Shown here piece after piece: positions 52,456 to 61,701 of a stretch of 64,000 bases of DNA. The position numbers and the translations under genes are program-made. Position 1 is the stretch's first letter. Each line of letters opens with the position of its first letter. Under the pieces are notes generated by a model. It did no database searches. It saw nothing but the letters and a program-made list of their open reading frames with translations, and had not been told where the DNA came from. Source of the DNA: Streptomyces ardesiacus. GTDB lineage: Bacteria; Actinomycetota; Actinomycetes; Streptomycetales; Streptomycetaceae. The stretch lies in NCBI RefSeq assembly GCF_003112575.1, contig NZ_BEWC01000006.1, positions 62,001 through 126,000 of the forward strand, in the 5' to 3' direction.

Positions 52456-53547
52456 CTACTCGCCCACCTCGCCGTAGGCGGCGAGAAGGACGGCCGGGTC
52501 GGGGCCTTCCAGCACGGTGGGCTTGGCGAGGCCGTCCAGGACGATGAAGCGCAGCAGGTCGCCGCGGGACTTCTTGTCGACCTTCATGTTCTCGACCAGC
52601 TTGGGCCACTGGTCGTACCGGTAGTGCAGCGGCAGTCCGACGGCCTCGAGGATGCTGCGGTGGCGGTCGGCGGTCGCGTCGTCCAGCCGTCCGGCCAGGC
52701 GGCCCAGTTCGGCGGCGAAGTGCATGCCGACGGAGACGGCGGCGCCGTGGCGCCACTTGTAGCGCTCGTTCTTCTCGATGGCGTGGCCGAGGGTGTGGCC
52801 GTAGTTGAGGATCTCCCTGAGGCCCGCCTCCTTGAGGTCGGAGGAGACGACCTCGGCCTTGACCTTGATGGACCGCACGATCAGCTCGGCGGTGTGCGGA
52901 CCGCCGGGGGTGCGTGCGGCCTGCGGGTCGGACTCGATCAGGTCCAGGATCGCCGGGTCGGCGATGAAGCCGGCCTTGATGACCTCGGCCAGCCCGGAGA
53001 CGTAGTCGTTGACCGGGAGCGAGTCCAGGGCGGCCAGGTCGCACAGGACTCCGGCCGGCGGGTGGAAGGAGCCGACGAGGTTCTTGCCCTCGGCGGTGTT
53101 GATGCCGGTCTTGCCGCCGACGGCCGCGTCCACCATGGCCAGCACGGTGGTGGGGACGGCGATCCAGCGCACCCCGCGCAGCCAGGTCGCGGCCACGAAT
53201 CCGGCCAGGTCGGTGGTGGCGCCGCCGCCGACCCCGACGATGACGTCGGTGCGGGTGAACCCGGACTGGCCGAGCGCCTTCCAGCAGTACGCGGCGACCT
53301 CGGCGGTCTTGGCCTCCTCGGCGTTGGGCACCTGGACGGCGATCGCCTCGTAGCCCTGCTCGGCGAGGTCGGCGCGCAGCGCGTCACCGGTCTCGGCGAG
53401 CGCCTCGGGGTGGATCACCGCGACCCGCTTGGCCCTGGCACCGATCAGGTCGGCCAGCTCGCCCAGGAGCTGACGGCCCACCAGGACCTCGTAGGGGTCG
53501 GACCCGGCGGTGCCGCCGACCTGGATCCGGGTGACTGCCTCGCTCAT
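52456..53547 (-). CDS. aroB: 3-Dehydroquinate synthase
   Basis: The 363-residue enzyme forms dehydroquinate from DAHP with NAD+ and a metal ion. It shows DVIVGVGGGATTDLAGFVAA (NAD loop, about residue 98), PTTVLAMVDAAVGGKTGIN, GLAEVIKAGFI with a metal-binding Glu, and REILNYGHTLGHAIEK with the metal His residues. The ATG at 53547 overlaps the aroK stop (ATGA). It is the last gene of the aro run. Confidence 0.97.
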   Translation of the reverse strand: MSEAVTRIQVGGTAGSDPYEVLVGRQLLGELADLIGARAKRVAVIHPEALAETGDALRADLAEQGYEAIAVQVPNAEEAKTAEVAAYCWKALGQSGFTRTDVIVGVGGGATTDLAGFVAATWLRGVRWIAVPTTVLAMVDAAVGGKTGINTAEGKNLVGSFHPPAGVLCDLAALDSLPVNDYVSGLAEVIKAGFIADPAILDLIESDPQAARTPGGPHTAELIVRSIKVKAEVVSSDLKEAGLREILNYGHTLGHAIEKNERYKWRHGAAVSVGMHFAAELGRLAGRLDDATADRHRSILEAVGLPLHYRYDQWPKLVENMKVDKKSRGDLLRFIVLDGLAKPTVLEGPDPAVLLAAYGEVGE

Positions 53548-54059
53548 ACGTCCTTCAACTCCACTGCTTCCAGGGCGGCTTGGGTGACTTCTTCCGGCGT
53601 GCGGCCGTCCGTGGCCACGACGACCGTGGCGACCTCCTCGTAGAGGTGCCTGCGGGCCTCCATCAGCTCGCGCCACTGCTTGCGCGGGTTGACCGCGAGC
53701 AGCGGGCGCGCCGCGTTCAGGCCGGTGCGCCTGACGGCCTCCTCGACGTCCATCGAGAGGTAGACGACCCGCTGCCCGGCGAGCAGCGCGCGCGTGTCGG
53801 CGTCCAGGACGGCGCCGCCGCCGAGGGCGAGGACGCCGTCGTGCTCGGCGAGCGCGCTGCGCACCGCTTCCTTCTCCAGGGCCCGGAAGGCGCCCTCGCC
53901 CTCGTCCACGAAGATCTCGGCGATGGCCCGTCCCTGGGCGGTGACGATGTCCTCGTCCGTGTCCCGGTACCCGGTGCCCAGCCGCTCGGCGAGCAGTTGC
54001 CCGACGGTGGACTTGCCGACGCCCATCGGTCCGACGAGGACGATCAGCGGCGCGCTCAC
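53544..54059 (-). CDS. aroK: Shikimate kinase
   Basis: The 171-residue kinase phosphorylates shikimate at O3. It has the P-loop VLVGPMGVGKSTVGQLLAER (residues 7-26), YRDTDEDIV with the shikimate-binding Asp, ALGGGAVLD, and the lid NAARPLLAVNPRKQWRELME with catalytic Arg. The GTG start overlaps the aroC stop (GTGA) and its stop overlaps aroB (ATGA), so the three enzymes are translated in a coupled way. Confidence 0.97.
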   Translation of the reverse strand: MSAPLIVLVGPMGVGKSTVGQLLAERLGTGYRDTDEDIVTAQGRAIAEIFVDEGEGAFRALEKEAVRSALAEHDGVLALGGGAVLDADTRALLAGQRVVYLSMDVEEAVRRTGLNAARPLLAVNPRKQWRELMEARRHLYEEVATVVVATDGRTPEEVTQAALEAVELKDV

Positions 54060-55240
54060 CGGATGGCCAGGTGGTCGAGGTAGGAGCGCACGTTGCGGCG
54101 GGTCTCGGTGACGCTGTCGCCGCCGAACTTCTCCGCCACGGCGTCGGCGAGGACCAGGGCCACCATCGCCTCGGCGACGATGCCGGCGGCGGGGACCGCG
54201 GACACGTCGGAGCGCTGGTGGTGGGCCTGCGCGGCCTCGCCGGTGGTCACGTCCACGGTCCTCAGGGCGCGCGGCACGGTCGCGATCGGCTTCATCGCGG
54301 CGCGCACCCGCAGCAGCTCACCGGTGGTGAGGCCGCCCTCGGTGCCGCCGGAGCGGCCGGAGACCCGGCGGATGCCGTCGGGCGTGCCCACGATCTCGTC
54401 GTGTGCCAGGGAACCGGGCACACGGGCCAGCTCGAAGCCGTCGCCGATCTCGACGCCCTTGATCGCCTGGATGCCCATGAGCGCGCCCGCGAGCCGCGCG
54501 TCGAGCTTGCGGTCCCAGTGGACGTGCGAGCCGAGGCCCACCGGCACGCCGTAGGCGAGGATCTCGACGACGCCGCCGAGGGTGTCGCCGTCCTTGTGGG
54601 CCTGGTCGATCTCGGCGACCATCGCCTCGGACGCCTCGGCGTCCAGACAGCGCACCGGGTCGGCGTCCAGCCGCTCGACGTCGTCCGGCGTCGGGTACAC
54701 GCCGTGCGGCGCCTTCGCCGAGGCCAGCTCGACGACATGGCTGACGATCTCGATCCCGGTCGTCTCCTTGAGGTACGAGCGGGCCACCGCGCCCAGCGCG
54801 ACACGCGCCGCCGTCTCCCGGGCCGAGGCGCGCTCCAGCACCGGACGGGCCTCGTCGAAGCCGTACTTCTGCATGCCGGCCAGGTCCGCGTGGCCGGGGC
54901 GCGGCCGGGTCAGCGGGGCGTTGCGCGCGAGGCCGGCCAGCACCTCCGGGTCCACCGGGTCGGCCGCCATGACCTGCTCCCACTTGGGCCACTCGGTGTT
55001 GCCGACCATGACGGCGACGGGGGAGCCCATCGTCAGGCCGTGCCGGACGCCGCCGAGGAAGGTGACCTCGTCGCGCTCGAACTTCATCCGCGCGCCGCGC
55101 CCGTAGCCGAGCCGCCGCCGCGCGAGGTGGTCCGCCACCATGTCGGTGGTGATCGGCACGCCGGCGGGCAGTCCCTCCAGCGTCGCGACGAGTGCGGGAC
55201 CGTGGGACTCCCCCGCGGTCAGCCAGCGCAACCTGCTCAA
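54056..55240 (-). CDS. aroC: Chorismate synthase
   Basis: The 394-residue enzyme makes chorismate using reduced FMN. It has the start RLRWLTAGESHGPALVATLE, RPGHADLAGMQKYGFDEARP, SARETAARVALGAVARSYL, and GRSGGTEGGLTTGELLRVRA with FMN contacts. The start is a rare TTG at 55240, fixed by AGGAG six bases before it and by the conserved N-terminus. It precedes aroK with a GTGA overlap. Confidence 0.97.
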   Translation of the reverse strand: MSRLRWLTAGESHGPALVATLEGLPAGVPITTDMVADHLARRRLGYGRGARMKFERDEVTFLGGVRHGLTMGSPVAVMVGNTEWPKWEQVMAADPVDPEVLAGLARNAPLTRPRPGHADLAGMQKYGFDEARPVLERASARETAARVALGAVARSYLKETTGIEIVSHVVELASAKAPHGVYPTPDDVERLDADPVRCLDAEASEAMVAEIDQAHKDGDTLGGVVEILAYGVPVGLGSHVHWDRKLDARLAGALMGIQAIKGVEIGDGFELARVPGSLAHDEIVGTPDGIRRVSGRSGGTEGGLTTGELLRVRAAMKPIATVPRALRTVDVTTGEAAQAHHQRSDVSAVPAAGIVAEAMVALVLADAVAEKFGGDSVTETRRNVRSYLDHLAIR

Positions 55241-55249
55241 CGGTGCTCC

Positions 55250-55786
55250 TCAGTGCTCGCGCCCCGGTATGCCCCGCGTACGCGTCTTCTCCGTGTACGC
55301 GACGGTCCGACCGGGTGCGCGGCCCCGGTCCGCCGCCTCCGATCCTCCCACGTCCGGCGGCGGGACCCGGTCGCCGGTCCATCTGCCGGACGGGCGGGCG
55401 GGACACCGGCGGCATCGGGCGGGAGGGCTGCCCTGCTGCCGCGGAGGAGCGTGGGGACCGAGGAGGTCCGCGCCGCGCTCCTGCCGCCGCGCCGGGGCAC
55501 GGGGCCGAGGAAGTCGGCGCCGCGCTCCCCCGTGTCGCGGGGGCGCCCAGGGTCCCAGGTGGTCGGCGCCGGTGCCCTGCCCGGGGTGGGCCGCATCCGG
55601 CAGTGCCCGGCCCGTGCGCCTCGCACGCCGCCGGGCGAGCGCGCGCTTCGCCCTGGCCGCCCCGCTCCCGACGAGGGCACGCACGACCGGCGCGAGCACC
55701 GTGTTCTGCACCCGGTCGGGCAGGAAGCCCGGGACGGCCTCGAAGATCTGGCTCTTGGCCGAGGCAGGCCGCGGGCCTGTGTTCAT
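55250..55786 (-). CDS. Arg/Pro-rich hypothetical protein between aroE and aroC
   Basis: The open frame has 178 codons. The first ~55 residues look protein-like (SQIFEAVPGFLPDRVQNTVL, then a basic helix ARAKRALARRRARR). The rest is Arg/Pro/Gly-rich low complexity with a repeated phrase GAD-x-LGP-x-APPR (HLGPW and LLGPH copies). At DNA level the repeat (near 55451-55580) also occurs in another frame. ATG at 55786 has GGGGAA upstream. It fills the 595-bp gap between aroE and aroC, where other Streptomyces also have a hypothetical gene. The N-terminal part is probably real; the tail may be repeat-derived. Confidence 0.5.
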   Translation of the reverse strand: MNTGPRPASAKSQIFEAVPGFLPDRVQNTVLAPVVRALVGSGAARAKRALARRRARRTGRALPDAAHPGQGTGADHLGPWAPPRHGGARRRLPRPRAPARRQERGADLLGPHAPPRQQGSPPARCRRCPARPSGRWTGDRVPPPDVGGSEAADRGRAPGRTVAYTEKTRTRGIPGREH

Positions 55787-55834
55787 GGACCGTGTTCCCC
55801 TCCGGTTCCACCCCCTGCGGAACCGGACGGGACA

Positions 55835-56674
55835 CTAGCGATCCGCGAGCGCCTGCTCCCCCGCTTTTCGCATGGCGGCCAGCGGCGCGGGAGCACAGCC
55901 GGTCATCTGCTCCACCTGGAGCACCGCCTGGTGGAGCAGCAGGTCCAGGCCGCTGACGACGGCTCCGCCGTGGGCCGACCAGCGGGCGGCGAGTGCGGTG
56001 GGCCACGGGTCGTAGAGCACGTCGAAGAGGGTGGCCGGCATCCCGGGGACGGCGGCGGCGAGCGCGTCGGTGGCACCGGCCGGTGTGGTGGCCACGACCA
56101 GCGGCGCGTGCAGCGCCTCCTCGGCGTCGGCCCAGTCGGCGATGCGCACGTCGACGTCCAGCCGTTCCGCCCAGCCCCGCATCTCGGCGGCGCGTGCCGC
56201 GCTGCGCACGTAGACGGCGACCTCGCCGGAGCAGATCCGGGCCAGTGCGGCCAGCGCGGAGGACGCGGTGGCGCCGGCGCCGAGGACCGCGGCGGTCTCG
56301 ACCTTCTCGATGCCGTGCTCGCGCAGGGCGGCGACGATGCCGGGGATGTCGGTGTTGTCGCCGGCCCTGCGCCCGTCCTCGCCGAACACCACGGTGTTCA
56401 CCGCGTCGACGGAGGCCGCGGTCTCGCTGACCGAGTCGAGCAGCGGGATGACCGCCCGTTTGAGCGGCATGGTCAGCGACAGCCCCGCCCACTCGGGCCC
56501 CAGCTCCTCGAAGAAGCCGGGCAGCGCCGCTTCGTCGACGTCGAAGCGGTCGTACGCCCAGTCCGTGAGGCCCAGCTCCGCGTAGGCGGCGCGGTGCAGC
56601 ACCGGGGAGAGGGAGTGGGCGATCGGGGAGCCGAGCACCGCGGCCCGGCGCCGGTCAGTTGCCGTGGCTGGCAT
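55835..56674 (-). CDS. aroE: Shikimate dehydrogenase
   Basis: The 279-residue enzyme reduces 3-dehydroshikimate with NADPH. It has the substrate-binding GSPIAHSLSPVLHRAAYAEL (residues 15-34), catalytic Lys in LTMPLKRAVIP (about 70), Asn/Asp in NTVVF and NTDIPGI, and the NADPH loop VLGAGATASSALAAL (about 129). Its start lies inside the 3' end of mltG with a 20-bp overlap, suggesting coupled translation. Confidence 0.95.
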   Translation of the reverse strand: MPATATDRRRAAVLGSPIAHSLSPVLHRAAYAELGLTDWAYDRFDVDEAALPGFFEELGPEWAGLSLTMPLKRAVIPLLDSVSETAASVDAVNTVVFGEDGRRAGDNTDIPGIVAALREHGIEKVETAAVLGAGATASSALAALARICSGEVAVYVRSAARAAEMRGWAERLDVDVRIADWADAEEALHAPLVVATTPAGATDALAAAVPGMPATLFDVLYDPWPTALAARWSAHGGAVVSGLDLLLHQAVLQVEQMTGCAPAPLAAMRKAGEQALADR

Positions 56675-58400
56675 CGAACTTGTCCTTCAGCTTCAGGAAC
56701 TCGTCGTGGGTCTTGGCGAACTCGGTCTTGTCCACGCCGTCGGTGGCCACGAAGTAGATCCAGCCCTCCTCGGTCGGGTCGAGCGCCGCTTGCAGGGCCT
56801 CGTCGCCCGGGTTGCCGATGGGACCGGGCGGCAGGCCCCGGTTGGTGTAGGTGTTGTACGGGTCCATGTTGCTGTTGATCTCGGACTCGCTGATGTGGAT
56901 CTTGCTCTGGCCCATCAGGTAGTTGAACGTCGAGTCGAACTGGAGCTTCTGGTTCGTCTCGGTGTTGGACTCCTTGAGCCGGTTGTAGATGACCTCGGCC
57001 ATCTTGCGGAAGTCGTCGTGCGTCTTGCCCTCCGCCTGCACCAGGCTCGCGGCGGTGAGCAGCTCCCACGGATCCTTGAGGCCGAGGCCCGTCGCCTTCT
57101 GTTCGAGGCCGAGCTTGTCGTACTGCTCGTTGGCACGTGCCACCATCTGCTTGAGCACGTCCTCGGGCTTCTGCCCCTTGGCCGCCGAATAGCTGGACGG
57201 GTAGAGGAAGCCCTCCAGGGGGTCCTTGACGTCCTTGTGGTTCAGCGCCCACTCGGGCAGGCCGAGGTTCTTGTACTCGGACTTGGCGACCTTGGCGGTG
57301 GTGCCCGCCTTCACTCCGAGGCGTTTGTCGATGAGCTCGTAGACGGCGGCGTTGCGCTTGCCCTCGGCGATGATCAGGTTGCTGCGGCTCTTCGGGCTGA
57401 GCAGGAGTTCGACCGCGCTCTCGGCGGACATCTCCTTCTGCAGCGTGTACACGCCGTCCTGGATGCTCTTGCCGCGCGGGTTGCTCTGCTGCGCGGCGAT
57501 GAAGGCGTCGACGCTCTTCACCACGCCCTGGCGTTTGAGTTCCTGGCCGATCGTGGAGCCGCCGGCGCCCTTGGGGATGGTGACGGTCACCTGCTCGCCG
57601 TTGCCGGCGCCCGCGAAGTCCGGGGCCGCGCCGAAACGATCCTGGTAGAACTGGTAGCCGAAATACCCGATGCCCGCCACGCCGCCGCCGAGCACCACAC
57701 AGACCACCAGGCAGGCGCATCCGCTGCGGCGTTTCTTGGGCTTTCCCCCGCCCCGGGACCTGCGGTCCCCGCGGTCCGCACGGCTCCCGTCCGCCGCGTC
57801 GTCGTCCTCGTCGCCGCCCCCTCCCGCGAAGAAGGCGTGCTCCCCCTCGTCGGGTCCGGGGTCCCAGTCGGTGCGCTGCGGCTCGGGCTCGGGCTCGGCG
57901 CGCCGGCGGGTGGGCGGCTCCGGCGGCGGGTACGCCTCGGGGGTGCCGTAGTAGTCGGGCTGTTCGGCGCCGTATGGGCCGGGCTGCTGTCCGTAGGGGT
58001 CGGACGGGTCCGCCGGGTAGTGCGCCTGGGGGTGGGTGCCGCCGTCCCAGCCGCCGTTGTCGTACCCCTGCTGCGGCTGGGCCTGCGGCGCGTACTGCTG
58101 GTCGTACTGGTGCTGACCGTACTGCTGCTGGTACTGCTGCTGGTCGTACTGATGACCGTACTGGTCGTGCTGCGGCTCGGGGTGCTGCTGGTGCCCGTAC
58201 TGGTCGTACTGGGGCTGGCCGCCGTTGCTCCAGTCGCCGTACTGCTGCTGCGCCTGCTGCTCCGGGTACTGCTGCGGCTGGCCGCCGTAGGGGGACTGCA
58301 TGCCCGCGTGGGCCTGCTGTCCGCCCCATCCACCGTCCCCGTACAACGGGTCCTCGGGATGCCACGGTTCGGAGCCTGGGCCCCGGCCATACTCAGTCAT
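56655..58400 (-). CDS. mltG: Endolytic murein transglycosylase MltG (YceG family)
   Basis: The 581-residue protein has a long cytoplasmic N-terminus (1-215), first very rich in Gln, Tyr and His, then acidic, and a Lys/Arg cluster (KPKKRRSG). One membrane helix follows (about 218-243, LVVCVVLGGGVAGIGYFGYQ). The extracellular YceG domain holds a LysM-like part and the catalytic Glu in VQAEGKTHDDFRKMAEVIYN (about 432). MltG cuts nascent peptidoglycan strands and may set glycan length. AGGGGATCG precedes ATG. It is downstream of ruvX and overlaps aroE. Confidence 0.95.
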   Translation of the reverse strand: MTEYGRGPGSEPWHPEDPLYGDGGWGGQQAHAGMQSPYGGQPQQYPEQQAQQQYGDWSNGGQPQYDQYGHQQHPEPQHDQYGHQYDQQQYQQQYGQHQYDQQYAPQAQPQQGYDNGGWDGGTHPQAHYPADPSDPYGQQPGPYGAEQPDYYGTPEAYPPPEPPTRRRAEPEPEPQRTDWDPGPDEGEHAFFAGGGGDEDDDAADGSRADRGDRRSRGGGKPKKRRSGCACLVVCVVLGGGVAGIGYFGYQFYQDRFGAAPDFAGAGNGEQVTVTIPKGAGGSTIGQELKRQGVVKSVDAFIAAQQSNPRGKSIQDGVYTLQKEMSAESAVELLLSPKSRSNLIIAEGKRNAAVYELIDKRLGVKAGTTAKVAKSEYKNLGLPEWALNHKDVKDPLEGFLYPSSYSAAKGQKPEDVLKQMVARANEQYDKLGLEQKATGLGLKDPWELLTAASLVQAEGKTHDDFRKMAEVIYNRLKESNTETNQKLQFDSTFNYLMGQSKIHISESEINSNMDPYNTYTNRGLPPGPIGNPGDEALQAALDPTEEGWIYFVATDGVDKTEFAKTHDEFLKLKDKFDASHGN

Positions 58401-58528
58401 CGATCCCCTAGGGCCGCGAGGCGACGGGGGACGTGGCCTGTGCCGAAGGGCCCGCTTCCGTTCCGCCTCTTGCTGTGCGGTGGCTGTTCGAATGCCTCCG
58501 CATCGCGCGGAACGTTACCGTACCGCGA

Positions 58529-59032
58529 TCAGATGACCACTTCGACGCCCTCGCCGGGGGGCCTGCCTGACACCCGTTCGGATTCCAGTGCCTGCTGGAG
58601 GATGATCACAGCGGCGGCCTGGTCGATGACGGACCGGCCCTTCTTGGACCTCACCCCGGAGGCGCGCAGGCTCTGGCTGGCGGTGACCGTCGTCATCCGT
58701 TCGTCCACCAGCCGGACCGGTACGGGCGCGATGCCCTTGGCCAGCTCCTGGGTGAAGCTCCTGACCTTGGCCGCGGCCGGGCCCTCGCCCCCCTTGAGGG
58801 AGCGGGGAAGGCCGACGACGACCTCGATCGGCTCGTACTCCGCGACCAACTGCCGCAGGCGGCGGTGCGCCGCCGGCACGTCGCGGCCGGGGACGGTCTC
58901 CACCGGGGTGGCGAGGATGCCGTCGGGGTCGCAGGACGCGACCCCGATACGGGCGTCGCCGACGTCGATCGCCAGGCGGCGGCCGCGGCGCATCACCGGG
59001 CCGTCCGCCTGGTCGTTCGCGGGCGTGCTCAC
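58529..59032 (-). CDS. ruvX: Holliday junction resolvase-like protein RuvX/YqgF
   Basis: The 167-residue RNase H-fold protein has the three acidic motifs: LAIDVGDARIGVASCDPDG (Asp about 24), EVVVGLPRSLKGGEGPAAAK and VRLVDERMTTVTASQSLRAS, with a final Asp in SVIDQAAAVIILQQAL. YqgF is a conserved nuclease linked to pre-16S rRNA processing. Its GTG start overlaps the alaS stop (GTGA), the classical alaS-yqgF arrangement. A 128-bp gap separates it from mltG. Confidence 0.95.
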   Translation of the reverse strand: MSTPANDQADGPVMRRGRRLAIDVGDARIGVASCDPDGILATPVETVPGRDVPAAHRRLRQLVAEYEPIEVVVGLPRSLKGGEGPAAAKVRSFTQELAKGIAPVPVRLVDERMTTVTASQSLRASGVRSKKGRSVIDQAAAVIILQQALESERVSGRPPGEGVEVVI

Positions 59033-61701
59033 TTGGCGGATTCCGCCACGAGGCGCTCGACGGCGTCGACGGCGTCGCCGATGGCGGCCGGGTTCTGGCC
59101 GCCGCCCTGGGCGACGTCCGGCTTGCCGCCCCCGCCGCCGCCGAGGGTCTTGGCGGCGGTGCGCACCAGGTCACCGGCCTTGAGGCCGCGCTCGCGGGCG
59201 GCCTCGTTGGTGGCGATGACCGTGAGGGGCTTGCCGTTGACCGTGGTGAACAGGGCCACGACGGCGGCCCGCCCGCCCTGGATCCGGCCGCGCACGTCGA
59301 GGACCAGCTTGCGCAGGTCGTCCGCGGTGGTGCCGTCCGGGACCTGACCGGTGACGAGGGCCACGCCGCGGACGTCCTTGGCGGAGTCGGCGAGCGACCC
59401 GGCCGCCTGGAGAACCTTCTCCGCGCGGAACTTCTCGATCTCCTTCTCGGCGTCCTTGAGCTTGCCGAGCATCGCGGAGACCTTCTCCGGCAGCTCCTCC
59501 GGACGGCCCTTGATCAGCTCCTGGAGCTGGGCCACGACCGTGTGCTCGCGGGCGAGGAAGTTGTAGGCGTCCACGCCCACCAGGGCCTCGATGCGGCGCA
59601 CGCCCGAGCCGATGGACGACTCGCCGAGCAGCTTGACCAGGCCGAGCTGGGCGGTGTTGTGCACGTGGGTGCCGCCGCACAGCTCCTTGGAGAAGTCGCC
59701 GATGGTGACGACGCGCACGCGCTCGCCGTACTTCTCGCCGAACTCGGCGATGGCGCCCTGCTTCTTGGCCTCGTCGATGCCCATGACGTCGGCGCGCACG
59801 TCGAGGTCGCGGGCGAGCACCTCGTTGATCTTCTGCTCGACGTCCGTCATCACGGCGGTCGGCACGGCGGACGGCGAGCCGAAGTCGAAGCGGAAGCGGC
59901 CGGGCTGGTTCTCGGAACCGGCCTGCGCGGCCGTCGGGCCGAGGGCGTCGCGCAGGGCCTGGTGGGTGAGGTGGGTGGCCGAGTGGGCGCGGGCGATGGC
60001 CTTGCGGCGGCGGTCGTCGATGGAGGCCTGGGCCTTGGCGCCGACGGTGACCTCGCCGACCTGGACGACGCCCTTGTGGACGTACACGCCCGGCACCGGC
60101 TTCTGGCAGTCGCGGATCTCGATGACGGCGCCGGTGTCGACCCGGATCCGGCCGGTGTCGCCGATCTGGCCGCCGCCCTCGGCGTAGAACGGGGTGCGGT
60201 CCAGGACGATCTCGACCTCGTCGCCCTCGGTGGCGGCCGGGGAGGAGGCGCCGTCGACGAGGATGCCGACGATCGTGGACTCGCTCTCGGTGTCGGTGTA
60301 GCCGACGAAGTCGGTGGCACCGGCCTTGTCGGCGATCTCCCGGTAGGCACCTGCGCCCGCGTGGCCGGTCTTCTTGGCCTGGGCGTCGGCCTTGGCGCGC
60401 TCCCGCTGCTCCTTCATCAGGCGCCGGAAGCCGTCCTCGTCCACGGACAGCCCCTGCTCGGCGGCCATCTCCAGGGTGAGGTCGATCGGGAAGCCCCAGG
60501 TGTCGTGGAGCAGGAACGCCTTGTCACCGGCGAGGACGGTGCCGCCGGCGGCCTTGGTGTCGCTGACGGCGGTGTCCAGGATGTTGGTGCCGGCCTTCAG
60601 CGTCTTGAGGAAGGCGTTCTCCTCGGCGAGGGCGACCTTCTCGATCCGCTCGCGGTCGGTGATCAGCTCGGGGTACTGCTGGCCCATCATGCCGATCACG
60701 ACGTCGATGAGGTCCTTGACGACCGGCCCGGTGGCACCGAGCAGGCGCATGTTGCGGATCGCGCGGCGCATGATGCGGCGCAGCACGTAGCCGCGGCCCT
60801 CGTTGCCGGGGGTGACGCCGTCGCCGATGAGCATCACGGAGGTGCGCATGTGGTCGGTGACCACGCGCAGGGAGACGTCCGAGGCCTGGGCGTCGCCGTA
60901 GGCCACGCCGGTCAGTTCGGTGGCCTTCTTGATGACGGCCATGGAGGTGTCGATCTCGTACATGTTCTGCACGCCCTGCAGAATCATGGCGAGCCGTTCC
61001 AGGCCGAGACCGGTGTCGATGTTCTTGCTCGGCAGTTCGCCGAGGATCTCGAACTCCTCCTTGCCGATGCCCTCGCCCCGCTCGTACTGCATGAAGACCA
61101 GGTTCCAGATCTCCACGTACCGCTCGTCGTTGACGGCGGGGCCGCCCTCGGCGCCGAACTCGGGGCCGCGGTCGTAGTTGATCTCGGAGCAGGGGCCGCA
61201 GGGGCCGGGGACGCCCATGGACCAGTAGTTGTCCTTCTTGCCCAGGCGCTGGATGCGCTCGGAGGGGACGCCCACGACGTCGTGCCAGATGCGCTCGGCC
61301 TCGTCGTCGTCCTGGTAGACGGTGATCCACAGGCGCTCGGGGTCGAGTCCGTAACCGCCCTTGTCCTGGGGGCTGGTCAGCAGCTCCCAGGCGTAGGTGA
61401 TGGCGCCTTCCTTGAAGTAGTCGCCGAAGGAGAAGTTGCCGCACATCTGGAAGAACGTGCCGTGGCGGGTGGTCTTGCCGACCTCTTCGATGTCCGGGGT
61501 GCGCACGCACTTCTGCACGCTGGTGGCGCGGTCGAAGGGCGGCTTGACCTCACCCAGGAAGTAGGGCTTGAAGGGCACCATGCCGGCCGGGACGAGGAGC
61601 AGAGTCGGGTCGTCCGCGATGAGCGACGCCGAAGGGACGACGGTGTGACCGCGCTCCTCGAAGAAGCTCAACCAGCGGCGACGAATCTCGGCCGACTCCA
61701 T
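59029..61701 (-). CDS. alaS: Alanyl-tRNA synthetase
   Basis: The 890-residue enzyme is complete: a class II catalytic core (RHGTFFQMCGNFSFGDYFKE motif 2 region), the tRNA-recognition helices, the editing domain with HSATHLTHQALRDALGP and CGGTHVHNTAQLGLVK (zinc/His ligands), and a C-terminal DHHA1 domain ending in a Gly-rich KTLGGGGGGKPDVAQGGG. It charges tRNA-Ala. The start ATG overlaps the DUF6167 stop by one base (TGATG). It is followed by ruvX and mltG. Confidence 0.98.
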   Translation of the reverse strand: MESAEIRRRWLSFFEERGHTVVPSASLIADDPTLLLVPAGMVPFKPYFLGEVKPPFDRATSVQKCVRTPDIEEVGKTTRHGTFFQMCGNFSFGDYFKEGAITYAWELLTSPQDKGGYGLDPERLWITVYQDDDEAERIWHDVVGVPSERIQRLGKKDNYWSMGVPGPCGPCSEINYDRGPEFGAEGGPAVNDERYVEIWNLVFMQYERGEGIGKEEFEILGELPSKNIDTGLGLERLAMILQGVQNMYEIDTSMAVIKKATELTGVAYGDAQASDVSLRVVTDHMRTSVMLIGDGVTPGNEGRGYVLRRIMRRAIRNMRLLGATGPVVKDLIDVVIGMMGQQYPELITDRERIEKVALAEENAFLKTLKAGTNILDTAVSDTKAAGGTVLAGDKAFLLHDTWGFPIDLTLEMAAEQGLSVDEDGFRRLMKEQRERAKADAQAKKTGHAGAGAYREIADKAGATDFVGYTDTESESTIVGILVDGASSPAATEGDEVEIVLDRTPFYAEGGGQIGDTGRIRVDTGAVIEIRDCQKPVPGVYVHKGVVQVGEVTVGAKAQASIDDRRRKAIARAHSATHLTHQALRDALGPTAAQAGSENQPGRFRFDFGSPSAVPTAVMTDVEQKINEVLARDLDVRADVMGIDEAKKQGAIAEFGEKYGERVRVVTIGDFSKELCGGTHVHNTAQLGLVKLLGESSIGSGVRRIEALVGVDAYNFLAREHTVVAQLQELIKGRPEELPEKVSAMLGKLKDAEKEIEKFRAEKVLQAAGSLADSAKDVRGVALVTGQVPDGTTADDLRKLVLDVRGRIQGGRAAVVALFTTVNGKPLTVIATNEAARERGLKAGDLVRTAAKTLGGGGGGKPDVAQGGGQNPAAIGDAVDAVERLVAESAK

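Noticed and set aside
55237..55680. Alternative minus-strand frame of 147 codons in the aroE-aroC gap
   Set aside because: It lacks a ribosome site and a plausible N-terminus. The frame starting at 55786 fits better.
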